Assembly (NCBI GenBank): GCA_046539045.1
Contig: JBKHHU010000103.1
Location: 1 to 12,456 of the forward strand
Reading direction: 5' to 3'
Length of the DNA stretch: 12,456 bases
DNA from: JBKHHU01 sp046539045
GTDB lineage: Bacteria > Planctomycetota > Phycisphaerae > SM23-33
Of the stretch, positions 6,222 to 12,456 are shown one piece after another. The notes beneath the pieces were generated by a model, which made no database searches, was not told the origin of the DNA, and worked only from the letters and a program-made list of their open reading frames with translations. Position 1 is the stretch's first letter; each line of letters begins with the position of its first letter. The translations under genes and the position numbers were made by a program.

Positions 6222-7430
6222 ATGAGCACAACCGCACGTCACATTACATTGCCGAAAGGCTTCGTCGCCTCGGCCGTTGCATGCGGGATCAAACAGAGCG
6301 GCAAGCCCGATCTGGCGATCATCGCCGGCGAGAAGGACGTCTCTGCCGCCATCGTCACCACGAGCAACCAGATCGTCGGCGAACCGATCAAGTACTGTCG
6401 CAACGTGCTTCCGAAGGCGGCTGGGAAGATCCGCGGGATCGTCATCAACGCCGGAAACTCCAACGTCTGCACGGGCAAGCGAGGCTACCGCGACGCCGAA
6501 CGCATGGCCGAACTGACCGCCAGACAATTGAATACCGACCCGCAGAAGGTGCTGGTGGCGTCCACGGGCATCATCGGCCACTCCATGCCCATGACCAATG
6601 CCAAGGCGGGGATCGAGCAGGCCGCCGCCGGGCTCGGAACGGAAAACGACGCCGTGGTCGCCCAGGCGATCCTCACTACCGATCTGGTGGAAAAGACGGC
6701 CGTCAAGACGCTGAAACTCGGCGGGAAAGAGATGACCATCGCGGGAATCGCCAAGGGCTCGGGTATGATCGCTCCGTCGCTGGCGACGATGATCTCTGTA
6801 ATCACTACCGACGCGGCCGTCTCCCCTGCCGCCTTGAAACGGGCCCTCTCCGACGCGGCGGGCGCGACGTACAACGCGGTCACCGTCGATTCCGATACCT
6901 CTACCTCGGACATTGTGGCGGTGCTGGCGTCCGGCAAGGCAGGCAACAAGTCGCTGACTACCCGGTCCGATGACTTCAAGACGTTCTCCGCCGCCCTGCG
7001 CGAGGTGTGCGATCAACTGGCCCGCATGATCGTCGCCGACGGAGAAGGCGCAACCAGGATCGTCGAGATCAACATCACCGGCGCCCGTAGCGACGCCGAG
7101 GCGAAACTCGCCGCCAAGAGCGTGGCGGACTCTCCGCTGCTGAAATGCGCCGTCCACGGGGGCGACCCCAATTGGGGCCGGATCGCCATGGCGCTGGGCA
7201 AGTCAAACGCCAAGGTCGTCGCGGACAATCTGCGCATCAAGATCGGCGGGACCACGATCTTCTCCAAAGGCACCGGCAGGAAGTTCGACGTGGACAAGGT
7301 CCAGCAGCACATGTCCGGCGAGACGGTGACCATCGACTGCGACCTCGGGCTCGGTAAGGGCTCCTTCACCGCCCTGACCTGCGACCTGTCGCGCGAATAC
7401 ATCACGATCAACGCCGACTACCACACCTGA
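6222..7430 (+). CDS. argJ: Arginine biosynthesis bifunctional protein ArgJ (ornithine acetyltransferase)
   Basis: A 402-residue enzyme that moves the acetyl group from N-acetylornithine to glutamate, allowing the cyclic arginine pathway; some members also make N-acetylglutamate from acetyl-CoA. The start at 6222 (MSTTARHITLPKGF) follows GAAAGAGG closely; an upstream ATG at 6141 lies inside a palindrome and is rejected. The protein is made as a precursor that cuts itself before Thr189 in KGSGMIAPSLATM (179-190), giving alpha and beta chains. STGIIG (114-119) supplies the oxyanion hole, and the C-terminus carries CAVHGGDPNWGRI and ends INADYHT, close to the usual family ending. Whether it is mono- or bifunctional cannot be read from sequence. 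It is likely co-transcribed with argC. Confidence 0.96.
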   Translation: MSTTARHITLPKGFVASAVACGIKQSGKPDLAIIAGEKDVSAAIVTTSNQIVGEPIKYCRNVLPKAAGKIRGIVINAGNSNVCTGKRGYRDAERMAELTARQLNTDPQKVLVASTGIIGHSMPMTNAKAGIEQAAAGLGTENDAVVAQAILTTDLVEKTAVKTLKLGGKEMTIAGIAKGSGMIAPSLATMISVITTDAAVSPAALKRALSDAAGATYNAVTVDSDTSTSDIVAVLASGKAGNKSLTTRSDDFKTFSAALREVCDQLARMIVADGEGATRIVEINITGARSDAEAKLAAKSVADSPLLKCAVHGGDPNWGRIAMALGKSNAKVVADNLRIKIGGTTIFSKGTGRKFDVDKVQQHMSGETVTIDCDLGLGKGSFTALTCDLSREYITINADYHT

Positions 7431-7615
7431 GGGGCGGATGGCAAAGGCTCCCGCACTCGGCCGATGCTGCAACTTTGCCCGTAACACAGCGTGAAACCCC
7501 TGCCCGGGCTTTTCAGCTTGCCCAGCTTCCACAGGCGGCACAAACCGCAGGGATCACCCGCTTTACTTTTCGGCCAAGAAACCGGGTTTTCGGGCGACTT
7601 GAGTATTTTTTGACC
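7431..7615. other. Non-coding stretch downstream of argJ
   Basis: I find no supportable gene here. The word CGGATGGCAAA, 5 nt after the argJ stop (7435-7445), also occurs 11 nt after the argC stop (6060-6070). I see no strong intrinsic terminator for argJ; GCAGGGATCACCCGC (from about 7542) followed by TTTACTTTTC is the nearest candidate but its stem is poor. The last 30 nt become AT-rich toward the putative promoter of the small peptide gene. Confidence 0.4.
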
Positions 7616-7643
7616 TTTGCGCAAAAATAATCGCCGGTACAAT
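7616..7643 (+). promoter_or_regulatory. Putative promoter with TTTGCGCAAA palindrome for the small peptide gene
   Basis: TACAAT (7638-7643) matches the -10 consensus at 5 of 6 bases. A good -35-like TTGACC lies at 7610-7615, but the 22-bp spacing is too long for ordinary sigma70. Between them is a perfect 10-bp palindrome, TTTGCGCAAA (7616-7625), inside an AT-rich tract. This could be an operator for an activator or repressor that compensates for the spacing. The promoter assignment is inferred. Confidence 0.45.
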
Positions 7644-7664
7644 AGATGGAGAAGTAAAAGCCGC

Positions 7665-7688
7665 CGGCGAGGCCCCGAGAGCCCGCCG
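7665..7688 (+). other. Leader hairpin before the small peptide gene
   Basis: CGGCG-A-GGC (7665-7673) pairs with GCC-CGCCG (7681-7688) as an 8-bp GC stem with one bulged A and a 7-nt loop CCCGAGA. It lies between the putative promoter and the AGGAGG of the 23-codon gene, so it may stabilise or regulate that mRNA. Confidence 0.45.
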
Positions 7689-7726
7689 CAGCTTGAAGCA
7701 CTGCTTGCACCCCAGGAGGAAGCAAC

Positions 7727-7798
7727 ATGCTTACGAAAATCCGTCGCATGTGGAAAATGGCTTTTCTGGTCGCCATAAGCTTCGCGGCGATGTGCTGA
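7727..7798 (+). CDS. Hypothetical 23-residue hydrophobic peptide
   Basis: ATG at 7727 and TGA at 7796-7798 encode MLTKIRRMWKM followed by AFLVAISFAAMC. The evidence for translation is a perfect AGGAGGA (7714-7720) placed 6-7 nt before the ATG, the strongest Shine-Dalgarno match in the window. There is also a putative promoter upstream and a strong terminator 39 nt after the stop. The peptide has a basic N-terminus, a short hydrophobic stretch and a terminal cysteine. This suggests a membrane-active small protein, a leader peptide, or the remnant of a lipoprotein signal sequence. I do not recognise a family. Methionine residue -1 to the cysteine makes a working lipobox unlikely. Confidence 0.5.
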   Translation: MLTKIRRMWKMAFLVAISFAAMC

Positions 7799-7836
7799 TC
7801 GCCCCAAAGCCTGACCGGCAACACCATCCGATGCAG

Positions 7837-7871
7837 GAAAACGCCCGCTGCAGATCTGCGCGGGCGTTTTC
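7837..7871. terminator. Bidirectional intrinsic terminator between the small peptide gene and ligA
   Basis: GAAAACGCCCGC (7837-7848) pairs perfectly with GCGGGCGTTTTC (7860-7871). The inner GCAGA/TCTGC (7850-7859) can extend the stem. A-run and T-run arms give a U tract in both directions, so it can end the plus-strand small transcript and the minus-strand ndk-cupin-ligA operon, whose stop is at 7950. Confidence 0.85.
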
Positions 7872-7949
7872 ATGCGCCGATCGCCAGCCGCTTCCCGGGC
7901 AGATCAACCGGATAACCGACGTAAGCCGAGCAAGCCCTTGGAGCAACTA

Positions 7950-10046
7950 TCACGGCTGGAAGCCGAAGCCCAGTTGCCCGCCGGGCGAGCGGTTGGTGTC
8001 CGTGTCCGCGGGGCCGCCTGAGGGGGTCGAACCGCCCGATAGAAGCTCCCGGAACTGCTCTTCCGAGAGAATCGGCACGCCGAGTGAGCGGGCTCTGTCT
8101 GCCTTGGAGCCCGCTTTGGCTCCGACGACGACATAGTCGGTTTTCGACGAGACGCTCCCGGAGGCTTTTCCGCCGGCCTGCTTGATCGCTTCCTGGATCT
8201 CTTTCCGCGAGAAGTACTCCAGCGTGCCGGTGACGACCACCGTTTTCCCGCTCAGCGGGGTTTGGGGCTTGTCTTCTGGGCCGGTGTGGTGGCTGGTCAT
8301 GTCCACGCCGACCTGGCGGAGTTGGTCGACGGTCTTCCATCCCTTGTCCGAATGCAGGAACGTGTGGAGGCTTTCGGCGATGGCCGGGCCGATCTCGTTG
8401 ACCTCCTGCAGTTGCTCGACGCTCGCGGCAGAGATGGCGTCGATGTCCGCGAAATGCTCCGAGAGCACCTCCGCTGCCCTGCCACCGACATAGCGGATGC
8501 CCAACGCAGCCAGCACGCGTGTCAGCCCGCGGTCTCTGGTCCGCCGGATCGCCTCGACGACGTTGGCGGCGCTCTTCTCGGCCATGCGGTCCAGGGGAAT
8601 CAGATCCTCGGCCGACAGGCGGTACAGATCGGAGAAGTTGCCGACCATTCCCTTGTCCACCAGCTGGTCGATCAGGGCGGGCCCGAGGTGGTCGATATCC
8701 ATCTGGTCGCGTCCGGAGAAGAACCGCAGCCGCTCCCGAATCTGGGCCGGGCACTCCGGATTGATGCACCGCAAATACACGCCGCCCTCGTCGCGAGCGA
8801 CCTCGCCGCCGCAAGCGGGGCATTCGGTCGGCGTGGGGAACGCTTCGGTCTCGGCGGGGCGCTTGTCGTGCAGCACCTGGACAACCTGCGGTATGATTTC
8901 ACCGGCTTTCTCGACCAGCACGGTATCGCCTTGGCGGACATCCAGCCGCTCGACCTGGTCGAAGTTGTGCAGGCTGGCGTTGGTTACGGTGGTCCCGGCC
9001 AGCTGCACCGGGTCGAACTTCGCCACCGGCGTGATCGTCCCGAGCCGCCCGACCTGCAGATCGATGCGGTGGATGACGGTCTCGGCCCGCTCGGCTTCGT
9101 ACTTGTAGGCGATGCACCACCGCGGGTAGCGGCTGGTTGTCCCGAGCTGCTCTCGGAGGGCCAACTCGTTGACCTTGATAACCATCCCGACGGTCTCGTA
9201 GTCTACGTCGTTGCGCTTCTGGAGCCATTCCTGCACCGCCGCCCATGCCGTCTCCAGCGTGTCGCAGACCTGAGAAAACGGACTGACCGGAACCGACCAG
9301 GCCCGCAGCTTCTCCTGCAACTCCGCGGCCGTGCGGACGCTGATGCCTTCGATGCGTCCGAACCCATGGGCGAGGAACGCCAGCTGCCGCCGGGCGACAA
9401 CTTCCGAATCCAGGCTCTTGAGCGTCCCAGCCGCCCCGTTTCGCGGGTTGGCGAAGGCGGGCAGGTCTTGGGCGGTGCGTTCGGCGTTGACGTCGCTGAA
9501 CGTGCTCCGCGGCCAGTAGATCTCCCCGCGGATGTCGATCAGGTCAGGCACGTCCGGGCCGGTGAGCTTCAGCGGGATCGATCGGATCCGCCGGGCATTG
9601 GCGGTGATGTCGTCGCCGCGTCTGCCGTCCCCGCGCGTCGCAGCCAGCGTCAGCACGCCCCCGGTATAGGTCAGAGACGCAGCCACCCCGTCGATCTTCG
9701 GGTCTACGAGGTAGGTGAACTCCTCCCCGGCAGAGTCCGCCAGCGCCTTGCGGACGCGGGCGTCGAACTCCTCCAGCTGCTGACGGTTGTACGTGTTGTC
9801 GATGCTCAGCATCGGCGCTTCGTGCACGACCGTCTCGAACCCCTCCAGCGGCTGGCCACCGACGCGCTGCGTGGGCGAATCTGCCGTGATCAGCTCCGGA
9901 TGCGCTTGTTCCAGTTGCTGCAACTGCTTCAGCAGCAGGTCGTACTCGCGGTCGGAGATCTCCGGCTGGGCGTGGACGTAGTAGAGTCGATCGTGTCGGC
10001 GGATTTCGTTTCGCAGGTCCTGGATGCGCTGGGCGTGGTCGGGCAT
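7950..10046 (-). CDS. ligA: NAD+-dependent DNA ligase LigA
   Basis: A 698-residue, full-length ligase that seals nicks during replication and repair. Domain Ia keeps its NMN-binding residues (SDREYD, 31-36). The adenylated lysine is Lys117 in PKIDG, and RGEIYWPR (173-180), NPRNGAAGTLKSLD (200-213), KVNELALREQLG and the late lysine Lys315 in AYKYE are present. An OB-fold, four zinc cysteines (409, 412, 427, 432), helix-hairpin-helix repeats (about 505-565) and a C-terminal BRCT domain (597-669) follow, ending in a Gly/Ser/Pro-rich tail. One oddity: the usual Y-E-x-D-G-x-V-I-K motif reads YETVGMVIK, so Val286 replaces the conserved aspartate. The start at 10046 has GGAGGT about 16 nt upstream, a long spacing. 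It lies 25 nt after the cupin stop, so translational coupling is possible. Confidence 0.96.
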   Translation of the reverse strand: MPDHAQRIQDLRNEIRRHDRLYYVHAQPEISDREYDLLLKQLQQLEQAHPELITADSPTQRVGGQPLEGFETVVHEAPMLSIDNTYNRQQLEEFDARVRKALADSAGEEFTYLVDPKIDGVAASLTYTGGVLTLAATRGDGRRGDDITANARRIRSIPLKLTGPDVPDLIDIRGEIYWPRSTFSDVNAERTAQDLPAFANPRNGAAGTLKSLDSEVVARRQLAFLAHGFGRIEGISVRTAAELQEKLRAWSVPVSPFSQVCDTLETAWAAVQEWLQKRNDVDYETVGMVIKVNELALREQLGTTSRYPRWCIAYKYEAERAETVIHRIDLQVGRLGTITPVAKFDPVQLAGTTVTNASLHNFDQVERLDVRQGDTVLVEKAGEIIPQVVQVLHDKRPAETEAFPTPTECPACGGEVARDEGGVYLRCINPECPAQIRERLRFFSGRDQMDIDHLGPALIDQLVDKGMVGNFSDLYRLSAEDLIPLDRMAEKSAANVVEAIRRTRDRGLTRVLAALGIRYVGGRAAEVLSEHFADIDAISAASVEQLQEVNEIGPAIAESLHTFLHSDKGWKTVDQLRQVGVDMTSHHTGPEDKPQTPLSGKTVVVTGTLEYFSRKEIQEAIKQAGGKASGSVSSKTDYVVVGAKAGSKADRARSLGVPILSEEQFRELLSGGSTPSGGPADTDTNRSPGGQLGFGFQP

Positions 10047-10071
10047 GGCGTTACCGAAACGGACCTCCCGC

Positions 10072-10413
10072 TTACTTGCGTGGAACCAGGCAGAGGAACT
10101 TCAGCTCGACGTTGCCGCGGTTGACGAACTGGTGCTCGATGTTCGGATCCACGAACACGCAGTCGCCGGCCCGCACCTGGTTCTCTTTCCCGGAAGCCAC
10201 CGCCACGCCCTTACCGGACAGGATGTACACCTCGTGTTCCCAGTCGTGCGTGTGCAGCGGCGTGTTCCCGCCGGGAGCGACGGTGAACTGCCGCATGAAG
10301 AAATTCGGCGCCCCGTCGGCGTCATGGATCAGCAGTTGCATGCGGACGCCCTGAGCACCGTCCATGTCCACATCCGTGCACTGAATATCGTCGGCGTATT
10401 GGATTTTCATCAT
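10072..10413 (-). CDS. Small single-domain cupin protein
   Basis: A 113-residue protein consisting of one cupin beta-barrel. Motif 1 is PGGNTPLHTHDWEHEVYILSGKG (within residues 48-69), giving metal ligands His54, His56 and Glu61. Motif 2 is GDCVFVDPNIEHQFVN (83-98) with His94. All four expected ligands are present, so a metal-binding barrel is likely. Such lone cupins can be isomerases, dioxygenases or sensors, and the substrate cannot be told from sequence. The frame begins with two ATGs; AAAGGA is better placed for the second (10410). It sits 19 nt after ndk and 25 nt before ligA, so it is in their operon, though I know of no functional link. Confidence 0.88.
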   Translation of the reverse strand: MMKIQYADDIQCTDVDMDGAQGVRMQLLIHDADGAPNFFMRQFTVAPGGNTPLHTHDWEHEVYILSGKGVAVASGKENQVRAGDCVFVDPNIEHQFVNRGNVELKFLCLVPRK

Positions 10414-10432
10414 GGTTCCTTTCCGCGGCCGG

Positions 10433-10912
10433 TCAGATCAGCTCATCGCCCTGCCGCGCGTATACCCAGTCTTCATCGTTCAGTGAGTAGTCGACCAGTT
10501 GCGATTCATCGAAGAACAGCGGGATCTCCCGTCGGGCCGATTCCGGGGAGTCGGAACCGTGGACGAGGTTGTGTCGTCGGGATGCGCCGAAATCCCCCCG
10601 AATGGTACCGAGGCCGGCGTCCGGACCGAATGTCGCGCCCATCATCGCGCGAACCATCGAGATCGCCCCCACGCCCTCCAGCACCATGGCCACAACCGGT
10701 GAGGATGTGACGAACCGGATCAGCGGCTCGTAGAAGTCCTTGCCCTCGTGTACCGAGTACATCTGCCGGGCGAGTTGCTCGTCGATCTGCAGCAGACGCA
10801 TCCCCGCGATTTTCAGCCCTTTCCGCTCGAAACGGGAAATTACCGTTCCGGCGAGGCGACGCTGGAGCGCGTCGGGCTTGAGCATTACGAATGTTCGCTC
10901 CGTTTCCGGCAT
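10433..10912 (-). CDS. ndk: Nucleoside diphosphate kinase
   Basis: A 159-residue enzyme (family about 140-155) that transfers the gamma phosphate between nucleoside triphosphates and diphosphates through a phosphohistidine, balancing NTP and dNTP pools. The start is the ATG at 10912 (MPETERTFVMLKPDALQ), 7 nt after AAAGGAG; the 17 codons upstream in frame overlap the promoter and are excluded. Key segments are MLKPDA (10-15), SPVVAMVLEG (71-80), the GATFGPDAGLGTIRGDFG region (92-109) and NLVHGSDSPESARREIPLFF (115-134). His118 is the phosphorylated residue. It is first in a minus-strand operon with the cupin and ligA genes. The C-terminal tail of about 15 residues is acidic and slightly longer than usual. 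Confidence 0.96.
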   Translation of the reverse strand: MPETERTFVMLKPDALQRRLAGTVISRFERKGLKIAGMRLLQIDEQLARQMYSVHEGKDFYEPLIRFVTSSPVVAMVLEGVGAISMVRAMMGATFGPDAGLGTIRGDFGASRRHNLVHGSDSPESARREIPLFFDESQLVDYSLNDEDWVYARQGDELI

Positions 10913-10934
10913 CTGAGGTCTCCTTTCCCCAGAG

Positions 10935-10963
10935 AATGTAGAGCCCCCGGGCCGGGGCGTCAA
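10935..10963 (-). promoter_or_regulatory. Sigma70 promoter of the ndk-cupin-ligA operon
   Basis: On the minus strand, TTGACG (10963-10958, 5 of 6) and TACATT (10940-10935, 4 of 6) are separated by exactly 17 bp. Transcription should begin near 10928, leaving a leader of only about 16 nt that is almost entirely ribosome binding site. The spacer is very GC-rich and can fold (CCCCGG...CCGGGG-type). Confidence 0.6.
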
Positions 10964-11007
10964 GCCCAGCCGGGTTCATTCGGCAAAAGCTCGGCATCCG
11001 GGAATAC

Positions 11008-11934
11008 CTACTCCGACTTGGCGTCTTCCTCGGTTTTCTTGTCGGCCTGTTCGGGCGAAACCCACAGATCCGGGTAGACCGCGTGGCCGTTGAAGCTGAT
11101 CCGCGTGACGGTTTTGGACGGCACGTGCACCACGTACGCCTCGACCGGCCCGCGTTCGCCCTGGGCACAGAAGTAGTCCACGTGGTTCGACCAGTGGTGG
11201 TTGTCCCACTGGCGGTCGGGTTTCATGCTGCGGTTGTCGAGTTTCTGCTTCTTCTTCCCGTCCCAGCTCTGGATGGTCACGGTCCGGTGCCCGCCGTTGT
11301 TGTTCAGCAGGTGTTTGCCGTCGGGAGAGACGTTCGAAGAACATCCGCGGGCGAACTTCCGGTGCTTCCCGGCGGGGATATCCACCGCGTAGAGATCCTT
11401 GCCCCAGCGGGCGGCGAGTTTCTTGCCGTCGGCGGAGATGCTCGGCTCCTCGGCGTACTTGCCGGGCAGATTCATATCGCGTGATTTCCTGCTCTTGATG
11501 TCCACCGCCCGGAACCCGTTTTTCGTGCCGTAGATGATCTCGCGGGAATTGGCGTGGAACTCCAGCGGGCAATTGCGGCTCTTGCGGGCGCCGTCGGTGA
11601 GTTTCTTCCGCTCCGACCCGTCGGCGTTCATCACATAGACGGTATCGCCGTCCAGCACCGCGATATGCTTGCCGTCCGGGGCGATGCGGGCGAAATCGCC
11701 CTTGCCCAGGTCCTTGGCCGACCAGTCGCCGATGGTGACCTTCCAGACATGCCCCTTGCGGGTGTAGACGGCGAAACCGTCGATCTGCTTGTCCAGCTCG
11801 TCCAGCTTCCGGCGTTCCTGCTTGTCGGCCTTGGACGGGTAATCCGGGCCATCCGACTCCGTCGACCCACCCGGACAGAGCCCTGCGAAGGCGGCAAGGC
11901 ATGCGAGAAACGCCAGTGATGTCCGTAAGCGCAT
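11008..11934 (-). CDS. Secreted TolB/WD40-like beta-propeller protein
   Basis: A 308-residue exported protein. The ATG at 11934 follows AGGAG by 7 nt. Residues 1-20 are a signal peptide; Cys20 in AGLC is not a good lipobox, so the mature form may be soluble. From about residue 55 there are TolB-like blades, each with a DGK or DG-S turn: ARIAPDGKHIAVLDGDTVYVMNADGSERKKLT is the clearest pair, then SISADGKKLAARWGKDLYAVDI and NVSPDGKHLL. The C-terminal part has WSNHVDYFCAQG and FNGHAVYPDLWV, motifs I associate with secreted propeller proteins of Planctomycetota. A charged Lys/Glu tail ends the protein. The fold suggests binding of a protein or glycan partner; I can name no reaction. It stands alone, 95 nt from ndk and divergent from guaA. 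No clear promoter was found for it. Confidence 0.8.
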   Translation of the reverse strand: MRLRTSLAFLACLAAFAGLCPGGSTESDGPDYPSKADKQERRKLDELDKQIDGFAVYTRKGHVWKVTIGDWSAKDLGKGDFARIAPDGKHIAVLDGDTVYVMNADGSERKKLTDGARKSRNCPLEFHANSREIIYGTKNGFRAVDIKSRKSRDMNLPGKYAEEPSISADGKKLAARWGKDLYAVDIPAGKHRKFARGCSSNVSPDGKHLLNNNGGHRTVTIQSWDGKKKQKLDNRSMKPDRQWDNHHWSNHVDYFCAQGERGPVEAYVVHVPSKTVTRISFNGHAVYPDLWVSPEQADKKTEEDAKSE

Positions 11935-12109
11935 TTTGGTTCTCCTGCGGGAGTTGAGGCGGCCATCCGTTCTCTACAACCCCCTGTGGCGGATGGTGTA
12001 CCGCAGAAAACAGAACTCGCACGCAGATACGGGCTGTTGGTTGGTTCGGGCAGAATCCTCCGGACGGGCATCATCGGCCCGTCGAAAACCGACGATTGGC
12101 CTCAGCGTA
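11935..12109. other. Divergent spacer between the beta-propeller gene and guaA
   Basis: No gene is seen here. GACGGGC (12063-12069) can pair with GCCCGTC (12077-12083) over a 7-nt loop, without a U run on either strand. GGATGG words occur near 11991 without a clear pattern. No purine riboswitch core is visible ahead of guaA. Confidence 0.35.
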
Positions 12110-12138
12110 TTGCCTTTGACGAGGCTCATCCGTATGAT
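12110..12138 (+). promoter_or_regulatory. Probable sigma70 promoter of guaA
   Basis: TTGCCT (12110-12115, 4 of 6) is followed after 17 bp by TATGAT (12133-12138, 5 of 6). Transcription would start near 12145, about 40 nt before the guaA ATG. Confidence 0.55.
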
Positions 12139-12184
12139 ACTCGTTTTTCCCCGAGCCAACCACCGCAGCGATGAGGTGAAGCCC

Positions 12185-12456
12185 ATGCCGACACCGGCAG
12201 CACAATCGGAAACGATCGTCATTCTTGACTTCGGCAGTCAGTATGCCCAGCTGATTGCCCGGCGTGTCCGCGAGAACAACGTCTATTCTGTCCTGGCCAG
12301 TCCGGACGTGAGCGTCGAGGACATCCGCAAGCTGAACCCCAGGGGGCTGATCTTCACCGGCGGGCCGAGCAGCGTCTACGACGAAGGTGCGCCCACCTGC
12401 CGGCCTGAGTTGCTGGAGATGGGCCTTCCCGTGCTGGGCATCTGCTATGGGATGCA
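12185..12456 (+). CDS. guaA: GMP synthase (glutamine-hydrolysing), N-terminal fragment
   Basis: The first 90 codons of GMP synthase, which converts XMP to GMP using glutamine and ATP; the rest lies past the window edge. The fragment is the start of the class I glutamine amidotransferase domain. ILDFGSQYAQLIARRVRE (13-30) is diagnostic for GuaA rather than other amidotransferases. LIFTGGPSSVYDEGAP (55-70) follows, and GICYGM (85-90) contains the nucleophile Cys87, with Q as the expected next residue. The ATG at 12185 follows GAGGTG by about 6 nt. The promoter at 12110-12138 serves it. Confidence 0.96.
   Translation, partial: MPTPAAQSETIVILDFGSQYAQLIARRVRENNVYSVLASPDVSVEDIRKLNPRGLIFTGGPSSVYDEGAPTCRPELLEMGLPVLGICYGM

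Noticed and set aside
7431..7615. A riboswitch (cyclic di-GMP or cobalamin type) after argJ
   Set aside because: Some GGCAAA and GGCTCC words recall riboswitch pieces, but no conserved core could be assembled on either strand.
7693..8136. A 147-codon plus-strand frame overlapping the small peptide and the ligA 3' end
   Set aside because: It runs through the intrinsic terminator and into antisense ligA, its start lacks a well-placed ribosome site, and its translation shows no domain. The 23-codon frame in the same place has a much better site.
8262..10124. A 620-codon open frame on the plus strand opposite ligA
   Set aside because: It is a shadow of ligA, which is a full-length recognised enzyme. 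The antisense product has no family features.

Overview
This window is about 12.5 kb of GC-rich bacterial chromosome with dense genes, short spacers and AAAGGAG-type ribosome binding sites. No tRNA, rRNA, CRISPR array or insertion sequence was seen. A diderm bacterium is indicated by one probable lipoprotein, two other exported proteins related to outer-membrane or flagellar-ring assembly families, and a secreted beta-propeller protein. The rplM-rpsI-argC-argJ order, the N-terminally extended S9 and the LPP20-repeat protein suggest Planctomycetota (perhaps a Phycisphaerae-like lineage). That placement is inference and was not tested by any search.

Layout. (1) 14-3589, minus strand: three consecutive exported proteins. 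They are a lipoprotein with a CsgG-like domain plus a TPR-like tail, a protein with three tandem LPP20 domains, and a FlgT-like protein. They look like one transcription unit and resemble the combination of FlgO, FlgP and FlgT, the outer-membrane flagellar ring proteins. (2) 3857-4959, plus strand: a near-consensus sigma70 promoter, rplM (L13), rpsI (S9) and a strong intrinsic terminator. (3) 5024-7430, plus strand: argC and argJ of arginine biosynthesis, separated by a cluster of inverted REP-like palindromes. (4) 7431-7949: a non-coding stretch with a small transcription unit encoding a 23-residue hydrophobic peptide, closed by a bidirectional terminator shared with ligA. (5) 7950-10963, minus strand: ndk, a small cupin and ligA, tightly packed behind a good promoter. 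(6) 11008-11934, minus strand: a secreted TolB/WD40-like beta-propeller protein. (7) 12110 to the end, plus strand: a promoter and the first 90 codons of guaA, cut by the window edge.

Most genes are housekeeping: translation, arginine synthesis, nucleotide supply and DNA ligation. The points that deserve a second look are the FlgO/P/T-like cassette with its triplicated LPP20 protein, the REPIN-like doublet between argC and argJ, the unannotatable small peptide gene at 7727-7798, and a valine in LigA where a conserved catalytic-domain aspartate is expected.
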